Shown here piece after piece: positions 54,770-64,000 of a stretch of 64,000 nt of DNA. The DNA is from Xenopus tropicalis (lineage: Eukaryota > Chordata > Amphibia > Anura > Pipidae): the NCBI RefSeq assembly GCF_000004195.4, contig NC_030678.2:85906904-85970903 (forward strand). Reading direction: 5' to 3'. The position numbers were made by a program, and so were the translations under genes. The first letter of the stretch is position 1. Each line of letters begins with the position of its first letter. The notes under the pieces are model-generated. The model did not search any database. It worked only from the letters and a program-made list of their open reading frames with translations, and had not been told where the DNA came from.

Positions 54770-54983
54770 ATTCATGAAGAAGTCAATGGGAGTTGTCCTA
54801 GGCAAAATGTAAGCAATTTTATTTTCAATGTGATTGGCGAATTGTTTTGCGAAACTTCCGTGAAAATTCGCCGTGGAAAAATTCGGCACACAAAACATTT
54901 TTTTGTCACATGTCAAATTGGGCGCGGTCGCGTAAAATAAACTCGGGCGACAAAAAAAAAAGGGACAGATTCACTCATAACTA
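54770..54983. mobile_element. hAT-type MITE, right end intact
   Basis: The right end GGGACAGATTCACTCATAAC followed by TA is the complement of TAGTTATGAGTGAATCTGTC, the family terminus. The interior has TTTTGCGAAACTTCCGTG and GGGCGCGGTCGCGTAAAAT. The left end is not recognisable. Confidence 0.6.
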
Positions 54984-55011
54984 ATTACCAGTCATTGAAT
55001 TATGAAACACA

Positions 55012-55339
55012 TATACAGCTATGGGATCTGTTATCCAGAAACCCATTATCCAGAATGCTCCGAATTATGGATGGGTCATCTTCAATAGACTCCATTATAA
55101 GCAAGTAATTCAAAGTTTTAAAAATGATTTCCTTTTTCTCTGTAATAATAAAACAGTAACTTGTACTTGATCCTGACTGCATGAATCCATATTTAGGCAA
55201 AACAAACCTATTGGGTTTATTTAATGTTTAAATAATATTTTAGTAGACTTGAGGCATAGAGATCCATATTACAGAAATATCCCTTACCCCAAAAACCACA
55301 GGTCCCAAGCATTCTGGATAATAGATCACATATCTGTAT
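55012..55339 (+). mobile_element. Inverted-repeat element (TATACAG..TATGGGATC)
   Basis: Starts TATACAGCTATGGGATCTGT, followed by TATCCAGAAACCCATTATCC. Ends GCATTCTGGATAATAGATCA and CATATCTGTATT, the imperfect complement. The interior AATGATTTCCTTTTTCTCTG and CCTATTGGGTTTATTTAATG is typical of a very common Xenopus repeat known to me. Other copies: 61809-62082 (minus), 39695-39806 (fragment). Confidence 0.75.
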
Positions 55340-56005
55340 TAGTTTTAGAGGATGTAAAGAGAGAGTGGTAGGGGATGCCCCCCACTTAAACCCCTTACTT
55401 CTTATTCAGACAACTCTTTTGGGTATCAAAAAGCTCTCATCTGTATTGACGGCCATTTGAACATCACTGTGCTGGTATTTCTCGGTGCTGCTTGCCTCTC
55501 TTTGAATAGCGACTCCATATCAGTCCTACTCCACTTAAAACTGCAGTTGATGACTTTTCTAAGATAGCATCAGCAGTGACGTAACACCTATACCCGGGGT
55601 TAACGGGTGGGGGGTGGTGGGACTGCCAGACTGCAGGGTATGCTGTATTGTAGTCCACCCGCCCCCTCTGCTACCTTTTTTTTAAAAGAGTGGGAGGTTT
55701 TCTGCGTTGTGGGCCTGTAGGGGGATGGCGGAGGAGGGACTGTTCACACCAGGCTCCCTTAAAGAATTTCTTTGCAGGGGGACCTGGCACGCCCGAGTGT
55801 CAGAATACACATTGGTGTGTGTCTCATCATGAAATTCCCGAAGAGTAAAGTGGATCAAATGTCTCACACTTAGAAATAAAAGCAATGTGTTTTCGAAATA
55901 AATATCTGATACCATGAAGTGAATAAAACACACTTCTACCTATTTGCCTTTCAGTGGAGTTGCACCGACACATTATATACTAGCCTCTGGGGCTAGTATA
56001 CAAAT
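55340..56005. other. No gene recognised
   Basis: Spacer. 55560-55680 is GC-richer without a coding frame of known type. Confidence 0.45.
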
Positions 56006-56009
56006 ACTT

Positions 56010-56120
56010 TTTTCAAGAGTATTAGGGTCAGGGCATATGCTGGGTGATAACGTGGAAGGTTTGAATTTGATGGATAGTTGTCTTTTTTTTACAAATGAAC
56101 TATGTAACTATGTGCCACAT
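56010..56120 (+). mobile_element. LINE 3' tail fragment
   Basis: GTTTGAATTTGATGGATAGT, GTCTTTTTTTT and ATGAACTATGTAACTATGTG match the 3' end of the LINE at 36750-36836. Confidence 0.65.
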
Positions 56121-56798
56121 AACATCAATTTCGGCTTGATGTGCACATAAGCTCTATTTTGATAGGGGCCAATTGATTTTTTTTTTAATTATGCTAATTG
56201 GTCTCCCATCTCTTTAGGACCCCCTTTGCTAAGGGATGTTCCAGTGTATAATGCCATTATTCTCATTCTCATGGTGGGTAAAAAAATGCCATTATTCTCA
56301 TAAGTAAAGACAACATTATTTCACATTTTTCAAAATGTTGTTTTTTCTTTTGTTTGTTGCCACGTGCCCAGTCCCAGACATAGACTGTACTGATCTTATT
56401 TATTTTTTTAATGTGGAGTTAATATTGGCAGCTCTGCTAAGCTACTAAAAAAACACCAAAATGTTTATTAAATCCTGGGTCAATAAATTATATTTTTCAG
56501 CTCCCTGCTGCCAACCCTTCCTGTCCTTTTGCAGCAAGCACTGTGGGTAGGTACCTACTACAAGCCCAATCATTCTCTGATCATCAGAGAGAGATGTGAG
56601 ACAGAAAATACATATATTTCAATATATGGCATTGCTGCTCCTTTAATACATAACATAATTGTATCATATTAGCTTTCACTATCATATCCAGAACGCTATA
56701 AGACATCTTAATATATATTTGACTAATTTTATATTAAATAAAAGTGCTTCATGTCAAACTTACACAGTCTCCTCTCTATAATATACCTCCTCTATATC
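56121..56798. other. No gene recognised
   Basis: AT-rich. AATGCCATTATTCTCAT occurs twice (about 56251 and 56286), a small local duplication. Confidence 0.45.
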
Positions 56799-57288
56799 TT
56801 AAAGGGGAACTCCACCCAAACTCAACTTAAGATGTTTGCAAAGTAAGCATAATATAAAGCAACTTTGCAATATACATCAATTAAAACTATGCAGCTTTTT
56901 CATGATTTTCAATATTATAATATGGTTTGGGACAGTTACCTAAGCCTGGTCCCTTGTTCTCCTGCTGATCTGGCTGACTATTTTAAGACTCAAAAAAATG
57001 CAACACGAATGGCCTCAGCTTGCTTTGATGCCTGTGATGGAAGAAACTCTGCACTGAAATGGGTTATGTAGTTCCTGCATGCTGTCTGTAATCTGTAGAG
57101 AAGTTGTTACAATTTGTAACATCAATGTTTTAGTCCCTCCTCCCTTGCCAAGATGGCAAATGATGGAGAAAGAGAAGAACTGGATTTCAGCAGTATTTAT
57201 TCATACTTTTTAAAGGAACAGATTACAGTGATAGGTACATTAGGGGTTTTTGTGTTGTATGGGGTTCTTTAACAAATTTCCCCTTTAA
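56799..57288. mobile_element. T2-type MITE
   Basis: Starts TTAAAGGGGAACTCCACCC and ends TTTCCCCTTTAA, with TTAA at both ends (56799-56802 and 57285-57288). The TTAAAGGGGAA end fits the T2 TTAAAGGRR consensus. It is 490 bases long. The interior includes GCCAAGATGGCAAATGATGG. Confidence 0.8.
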
Positions 57289-58130
57289 TGATTGTTGTCT
57301 GATAATGTTATTATACTGATTTTAAACCACTTGTAGCCCAAGATAAAAGGAATGCATTTTATTTTTTTCATTTTTTGCCTTATGCTGTCAACTATAAATG
57401 GAGATCCCTGGACAATCAAAAGTTAAAGTATTCAAACCAGCTATGAAATGTCTATTTTGAAGGCAGAAGAATCTGCCAGTAATATTCTGTTTAAATATAA
57501 TCTTCGCTAATGTTCTCCATAAAATTTAAAGCACCTGAAATGTGTGCTTCTCCCCCTTGGCTGCCATGAATTAGCTTTAGCGCCAAGAAGTAACTTAAAT
57601 CTATCAGGTGGGGGAGACTGTCAGCTTGTTTTTTAGTAGTGTTTCTAAAATGTTTCACGTTTCATTTTAACATTTAATAGCTGCCAAGGTTAAGAAGCTC
57701 TTACTGTGTTAAACAGTCATAAATCCCCTTGGAAAGTTCTGAAAAGGCAAATAATATAATTTTTAAGTACCGAGGAAGGTATACATTATGAAAAGGCTTT
57801 TGAGACTAGAAATGAATATGATCATGCTGAAATATTATCCAGTACAGAGCATATAAAAATTTCTTCACTGTTTAGATAACTAAATAAATTCTAATTTACT
57901 TTTGATAATATTGTAGAGTATGTGCAAACAAGGTTTCACTACCATAATAAAGCCCATACATGGGTTAGTACAAACCTACTGGGTTTCCTTAGGGGAGAAA
58001 TAATAGATAAGCTTAAGGCAACCCCACCAGTGATGTAATGTTCTCTATGGAAGTATAAGGTTCCAGGTGAAAGGCAGGAACACAAGATGCTCCTCATAGT
58101 GTACATAAGATAATAGATTGGAGTGTTCTA
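57289..58130. other. No gene recognised
   Basis: AT-rich spacer. 57530-57660 could be conserved noncoding DNA by texture only. Confidence 0.4.
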
Positions 58131-58137
58131 GATCAGT

Positions 58138-59300
58138 TGGATACCCCTTCAGGCTTGTGGGTATATGTATGAGTCAGTGGGAAGCTCTCCATCTGGCATG
58201 CAATCTCTTCCTGGCGATATCCTTTTTCCTCAAAGCGCCAAGCCATCTCTAGCAATTGCATCAAAGCTCTTGAACGATCTAAGTTGTTTGTGATCACCTG
58301 AAGAAACTGTGAATATTAGACCCCCCTGGAAGTGAATTTAGGATAATGAGAGTGAGCATGAAGAATGGTGTTCCAGTCTGTATCTTTTGTAAAAACTTTG
58401 TAAAAAATTTAATGAGCTGTCACTAAACTTGATTGTAAATCTAAAAGATGTGGGTAGGTCATGAAAAATCAAACAAAGGCATCTAATTCCCCAGCTGTAC
58501 CCTGCCAGAGTTGAATGCAATCATCAATGTAGCACTTATAGAATATCTGCTTGCCCATGCGTGGGGATTGCTCATATTGCCACATGTAGAGGTTAACAAG
58601 GAGGGTGCAACATTAGAACCCATTTCTGTACCTGATACTTATCCTCAAACAAAAATAATTATGAGAGAGTGCTAAATCAAGCATGCAAACAAAAACTCTA
58701 TAGGAGGGAGTTGGTGTTTTGCATTAATTAATGTCTGTTTGACCACAGCAATGCTAATTGTGAGCAGACTGATTGTATATAAACTACTCACATCTATGGA
58801 AACTAGCAGCGTATTAGGAGGGGCAGTGAAATCACTGAGCAATCTAATCAAATGTATGCTATCTTTTAAAAAAGAGTCAATTGACTGTAGCGGTCAGAAG
58901 TGATCCAGAAAAATAGCCACAGGTTGAAACAAAGAACCTACTGCAGAAGGACAAGTAATAGATTTGTGAATTTTAGGCATAGTGTTAATGACAGGGTAAA
59001 TCAAAAGTGGAGTTATCAAGCCAACCAGACTGAAAAGCAGTGGAAAAAAGTGAGTCAGGCTCTGCTTTAAAGCAATATGTGGGATCTAGTGGCAGATGTT
59101 GATATGCATTATTATCAGCTAGTTGTCCAAGCAATTCTGTCCAATAGCAATCTTTATCAAGCAGAACTATGGCACCACTTCTGTCTGCTAGTCAGATCAG
59201 AATGGAGTCATCAGATCTTAGGGATTCAATTGCCTTCCAGTCAGCTTTGGATAAATTGCTGTAGGATTTCAGCTTAGAGAAACTTTAGTGGGATAACCTG
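58138..59300 (-). pseudogene. Penelope-like element RT, heavily decayed
   Basis: Minus strand, 59290 to 58138. First comes a block with NLSKADWKAIESLRSDDSIL, then DRSGAIVLLDKDCYWTELLG and QLADNNAYQHL, matching the N-terminal RT region of PLEs (DKGGAIVVLDK.DY). About 350 bases later, GANVAPSLVNLYMWQYEQ (motif B) and FYKCYIDDCIQLWQGT (motif C, YIDD) follow. Then HAHSHYPKFTSRGV, YSQFLQVITNNLDRSRALM and MAWRFEEKGYRQEEI form the linker. Many stops and shifts. No nuclease or tail was recognised before about 57950. The sequence is unlike the other PLEs here, so it is probably a third lineage. Confidence 0.8.
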
Positions 59301-60965
59301 CAGAAATTCTACATAAGGAGATGTGAGAACATTGCCATAGATGCAGGGGCACAGGGGAGAGGGAATATATGGGGCATCTCCATGAGTATAACCATTTGGT
59401 CATGTTGAAAATTACTGCATAGGTGTGCGTGAAATACTGCCCTGCACACAGCGAGGCCGTGTTTGCTTTTTTACAGGTCATAGAACTCCATAATCATAAA
59501 CATTATACAAACCAATAGAGACTATGGTTAAGGGATTCTTTCTATGTCTGTATACTGAAAACCAATAAACATAAAATGATTAGATTTAATATACTGTACT
59601 AGTCTTTATTTTTCTGTGAGTAATTGATTAAATATTAGAATTATATTTTTTAGCTAGGTCAATAACTATTTGTTCACTTCACTGCAAAAGGGACTACAGA
59701 CCTTTTATTAAGCAATGACAACAAGTAGCTGTCTAATTTTGATTCAGTTTGACAGGCAAAATGCATTTGACTTTGGCTATCATAAAAGAAAGTTTAAAAT
59801 GTACCTTGTCAACCTGAATCAAAATCTTGGTTGAAATGCAGCAAAAGTATATGGTAATTACCTCCCCACTCTATGGTCCCTCGGAGAGGCAGCAGACTTT
59901 TTCACTCTCAAACTCTTATGTACCTTTAACAGTACAAATGAAACCAAAAATATTAATTAATATTAATTTTAACTAAAGTTAATTTCAAAGCCAATAATAT
60001 TCTTGTAAAAGAATTTTTGCAATCTCATCCTATGCCTGAGAGATGTGTTTCTTTATTTGGTTGTATGGGTGAAGCTTCATTTTACTGCAAAAGAACGAGC
60101 AATATTGTAGCTCTTTCTCATTTTACCCAATGCAAATGGGTAGATATATAAAGCTGACTGCAAAGCCTTAACTTGTTATAATGTTAATAGATTTTTTTTT
60201 TGTAAATGAACCCTATGTATTTATATAATGCGTATTGTCCCTTAAGACACTTCATTTCACTAAATTGTCTTCCTGTGACCTATATCCATAGTTCAATACA
60301 AAAGGTAAATTTTCTGTTAACAAGTAAAGGTGTGAACAGGCTCCAATGCCCAAATCTCTAGAGACCTTATTAAGGTGAATTCTGGCCTCGTGATTCACCA
60401 CTCAAAACTGTCCAAATGTAACACACAGTGAAAGGCCATTTCAAATATCTGGAATCCCATGATTTGCTTTTTGCTCAGTGCTCCCCTAACAGCCAGATGC
60501 CAGAACGGATGAATTACACTCATTGAATGTATGTGCAGAAATCGCTGACCCAAAGCTTACTAAAGCACAAAGGAAACTGTATGGAGAAGCTATTTTAGTG
60601 CATTTTATTGTTTAATGCATTGTAGAGGTTAATTTTTTTTCTTTGAAAATTATAGGATGCTATGGTAAATTCCATTTCAGTTTGCTCCTTAATGTGAAGC
60701 ATCGGTTAAGTTTTTTCCCTCAAAGTAAAAAGAATACTAATGAATTTGCGATGAAAAACACATTCCTCTGGATGCTTTTCTTTCTGCATTGATTTATACA
60801 GCTAATGACATGTTTTAATGGCAATGTTTTTATCAATTTACAATCCATCTGATGTATTTTACTTTATAATTATGGGCAGACTTTCTTTACAAGAATGCAC
60901 AGCAATATGGTAAGTGCATGGAGACACCTTAACAGTTCCAAAGCCTAGCAAGCCCTATGAGTCAG
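59301..60965. other. No gene recognised
   Basis: AT-rich spacer. 60530-60850 has uniform non-repetitive texture, possibly conserved noncoding DNA, unproven. Confidence 0.4.
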
Positions 60966-60968
60966 TTA

Positions 60969-61190
60969 TAATAATGGGCAAAATTTTTGCGGGGGAATTC
61001 CAAGTTTCAGCATATGAACATTTTTTTGCGAAACCATGCCAAAAATTTTCACGCAAAAAATGCATGAGAAAATAAAGCAAAAGAGACCATTGACTTTAAT
61101 GGATTTTGCAGGAATAAAAAACACTGTGAAAAAACACACAATTACTTTAATGCGTTTCACAAATTTTGCAACAGATTCACTCGTCACTAG
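60969..61190. mobile_element. hAT-type MITE, right end intact
   Basis: The right end GCAACAGATTCACTCGTCAC closes in TA, the family terminus. GTCAGCTC follows and resembles GTCAGTTA at 60961-60968 (6 of 8), a decayed target duplication. The interior has TTTTTTGCGAAACCATGCC and GCGTTTCACAAATTTTGC. Confidence 0.65.
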
Positions 61191-61718
61191 TCAGCTCTGA
61201 CTGACGGCAGTTTTCAAAAGTATAATAACTTCCATGTTTTATGATTAATATGCCTACAAAGAAAAACAAATACAGATGCAAGGCATTGTGCAAATTGGAC
61301 TCTTGGCTGGAGCAGAGCTGTACAATACTATTTATTATAAGGAATGGCTGGAGCAGGACTAAATTCTGAAGTGCCAATTGCGCAGTTTAAAAAGTCTGGA
61401 CTACAATTCAAAATAGGATTTATCAGAATCTACAGGCCAGTCTGGGTCTAGGATTTAGAGAGAAGAGTATCTGCAGGGGCCCTCTGTGCTTTGAGAATGT
61501 CTAACGGATTACAGCTTCAATCATAACAGAAAAATGTAATGTAATGTATTTTATAACTATTGTGCACCTTCATTGAGCAGATTATAATATTACAAATGGA
61601 ATTACAATACCAAAGGACTAAAAATGTAAATACAAAATACAAAAATTTGAATACAAAATAGAAAATTTTTTGTTAAAATTCTTTTTAATTTGAAAGTGCA
61701 GATTTTTAAAAGAAATCT
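61191..61718. other. No gene recognised
   Basis: AT-rich spacer. Confidence 0.45.
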
Positions 61719-61803
61719 TTAAAGGAGAAGAAAAGTGTAAATCACTTTGGCTTGCCAAATGTTAGGCACCCCCAGTAAATATAATCCCTTACCTGATACT
61801 TTA
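61719..61803. mobile_element. T2-type element fragment
   Basis: TTAAAGGAGAAGAAAAGTGT and TTGCCAAATGTTAGGCACCC, as at 50124-50260. It is cut off by the repeat that follows. Confidence 0.65.
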
Positions 61804-61808
61804 TTGAA

Positions 61809-62076
61809 TGCTCAGGGCCTGGGGTTTTCTGGATAAGGGATCTTTCTGTAATTTGGGCCCCCACACCTTAAGACTGCTAAAAATGTATTTGAACAATAAA
61901 TCCCAATAGGGTTGTTTTGCCTCAAGTAAGGATTAGTTATATCTTTGTTAGGATCAAGTACAAGGAAATAATTTTTAAAAATCAGAATAAATTGCTTATA
62001 ATAGAGTCTGTGAAAGATGGCCTTCCCATAATTTGGAACTTTCTGGATAACGGGTTTCTAGATAATAGATCCCATA

Positions 62077-62082
<6 letters not shown>
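61809..62082 (-). mobile_element. Inverted-repeat element (TATACAG..TATGGGATC), minus
   Basis: GGGGTTTTCTGGATAAGGGA, GATGGCCTTCCCATAATTTG, GATAACGGGTTTCTAGATAA and GATCCCATACC match the complement of 55012-55339. The end runs straight into a TA microsatellite. Confidence 0.75.

Positions 62083-62123
<41 letters not shown>
62079..62123. repeat. (TA)n microsatellite
   Basis: About 22 TA units grown from the TATA-containing terminus of the preceding element. Confidence 0.95.
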
Positions 62124-62127
<4 letters not shown>

Positions 62128-62129
62128 TA

Positions 62130-63220
62130 TATAATGGAATTCCCTTGCAGTAAATGTTAAAATTCCACCACTAGTGCATGAATTGACCCTCTATTCTCAA
62201 GAGTTTCTTTTAAATTACTGAACAGGCATTCTGAGCAGTTCAAAGAGTTGTGAGCAGGACATGCAGAGATTTTTAGAACTGCAGAAAAGAGCCCAGGAGA
62301 GTATTAGAAGCACATTCCATCAAAATGCAATGAATAACTGACTAGGTTTATCTACTTTAGTGGAGAATATTAGTCGCTGACCATTTTATTTTACAGAAGG
62401 AAATGAAAGCCCTGTACCACAAGATCTGCAGGATGCTTTGGGCAATATATGACATTATTAAACCTTTCACGATAGTTGTGGCTGCATTTGCTATAGACTT
62501 CAATAACAGGGTAGCCAGAGTAAGTGTGACTTATTGCAAGGGAAAAGCAGACAGACACGTTGAGAGGATTACAGCATTGGAAACTGTGTGATTCAGCCAA
62601 AGTTGAGTGGTATCTGGGAAAAGCTGCATGTCCTATAATAAGGTGCTGGGAGAAAATCTGTGCTTCATCCATACAGGAGATGCTGGATGAGCTTTGACAT
62701 TTGTTATAGGGTGTTGGGCAAACTCAGTTCATTAACTACATGGGGCACTTACAGTAAACCTGTGAGGGATCTGTGTTTTGCTCCACATCTCTTATAAGGC
62801 TTAAAAGATGAGATGTAGGGATTAAGTTTTCAGTCTCCATTAAACATATTAGAATAAGGCTAGCCTATGTGGATCTCACATTAGACAATATTTAGTTAGT
62901 GCTTTTGGGTTTAGAGTGCCCTGGCAATTTTTGCAATGAGTGTAGAGATTACAGCTGGCATGAGTGGCTCCTGAGAGGAAGCAAAACCCATGGAGAGTCA
63001 TAAATAGAATAGTAACTTTAGCTTCAAACTACTATCTATAAGTGGAAGTTTGTTACCTGTTAGCATTGTGTTAGTGCAGTTTCATCATCAAATTGATATA
63101 CCACTAATGTCTAGTGGAGTTACCAGTCGAAAATTATCCACAGGGACTACTGCAATCAAGTGTTAAATGATAGCTCTTCACAGTGGTATGGGGTCTCCAC
63201 CTCCAAAATAATGGATCAAA
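62130..63220. other. No gene recognised
   Basis: Spacer. Opposite short frames at 62391-62672 have no similarity. Confidence 0.45.
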
Positions 63221-63224
63221 ATGT

Positions 63225-63345
63225 AAAAGGAATCCGGAGAGCTCACGTCTGTGCAAACAAGTGTGAACTTTATTTAGAGATGCATAGCACTACATGTTTC
63301 AGACCACATGGGTCCTTCGTCTGGTGCTAGTGAAGTTACCATTAT
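63225..63345 (-). mobile_element. PLE tail fragment, minus
   Basis: The minus strand reads CAGACGA (6 of 7 to CUGANGA, 63317-63323), then the hairpin AGGACCCATGTGGTCT, then GAAAC, followed by AATAAA (about 63270). The layout equals the tail at 9966-9996. No coding part was identified upstream. Confidence 0.6.
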
Positions 63346-64000
63346 CTTAAACTCATGCCTCAAGGAAACAATATTTTAGTCAATAGGTCGCACTCCTATA
63401 GGTTATGTAATAGGACGAGAAAAGTGTGTTTAGCAAACAATCAGCAAGTAGCATTTACTGGAGACCTTTGTCTGTCGAATTCATGTGTATGGTTTCAATG
63501 GCTCAGGATGACTAAGTACAAGTACCTTTTAAAGGTCACAAATATCTTGACTAAGAACCAGGCATTATACGGTGCATACTGTATATCACACATATGTGAC
63601 AAATACAATGGAGGGGTCTTTGAGTCAGAAGGAAGGGGGCACCAATTTAAAAAAAAAATAATCCATGGATTTAGCTCAAAAAAGGTCAGCTCAAAAATAT
63701 CCCTGTGCTACTGTCCTCTGAGAGAATAAAAAATTAATTGTTTTAACTACTTCTCTTTGAAACTACCTTCCACAGAATTATTGCCTCTGGTTCATCTAGT
63801 GTACTCATTTATTCCCTGGAAGAAGAAGAAGAATTAATTATATATATTAGATTATCGATTTCCTAAAATCATTGCCTTTTTTTTCCCTTGATAGAATGAA
63901 GTAGTCTCTAGTTTGCTCTGATAGTCATTTTGTATTCTAAGCACTGAAGAGTTTAAATCACAATCCATTTTAGTCAAAAATGTACTTAAAAGTGATGTAC
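63346..64000. other. No gene recognised
   Basis: A 124-codon open frame at 63355-63729 has no recognisable domain. It may be part of the 5' neighbour of the PLE tail or chance. Confidence 0.4.

Noticed and set aside
63355..63729. 124-codon frame as a gene
   Set aside because: No recognisable domain and no supporting structure. Kept only as unexplained sequence.

Overview
The window looks like amphibian nuclear DNA, most likely Xenopus. It is AT-rich, has no bacterial gene structure, and is packed with short inverted-repeat transposons. Several of these carry the TTAAAGGRR ends and TTAA target sites known from the Xenopus T2 (Kolobok-type) MITEs. I found no host exon, rRNA, tRNA or CRISPR array. 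Every reading frame with recognisable protein similarity belongs to a transposable element. The tract is best read as intergenic or deep intronic DNA. All boundaries were placed by eye and may be off by a few bases.

Layout: 0-8.5 kb holds a Harbinger-type MITE (2.5 kb), an L2-like LINE tail (3.1 kb), a satellite-bearing piggyBac-like element (3.4-5.5 kb), a broken Penelope-like (PLE) endonuclease fragment (7.4 kb) and a T2 copy (8.0 kb). 8.5-10.1 kb is a 5'-truncated PLE flanked by a 15-bp target duplication, with a 400-codon open RT plus GIY-YIG frame. 11.6-15.6 kb has T2 copies, one holding a 509-bp palindromic MITE. 17.9-19.4 kb is a second, decayed PLE on the minus strand. 19.4-23.8 kb is a two-gene PIF/Harbinger transposon: a Myb-like gene on plus and a DDE transposase on minus, converging. 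A LINE fragment and a MITE are inserted in it. 28-30 kb is a run of MITEs ending in a 424-bp palindrome.

34.6-39.3 kb is a nest of elements. A piggyBac-like satellite carrier (34854-39262) contains a T2 element, which contains a Harbinger MITE, which contains both a smaller MITE and a LINE fragment. 43-50 kb has hAT-type MITEs, two with clean 8-bp target duplications, and a minus-strand LINE 3' end. 50.5-51.2 kb is a 50-bp tandem repeat with a 199-bp higher-order period. 52.7-54.6 kb is a PLE RT fragment followed by a LINE copy split by a TA-flanked element with a 346-bp GC-rich palindrome. 55-63.4 kb holds more MITEs, a decayed PLE on the minus strand and a PLE tail.

The parts relate as autonomous and non-autonomous members of the same families. 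The Harbinger element shares its subterminal sequence with MITEs at 28.8 and 35.2 kb. Four PLE tails share a stem-loop followed by GAAAC that resembles half of a hammerhead ribozyme core.
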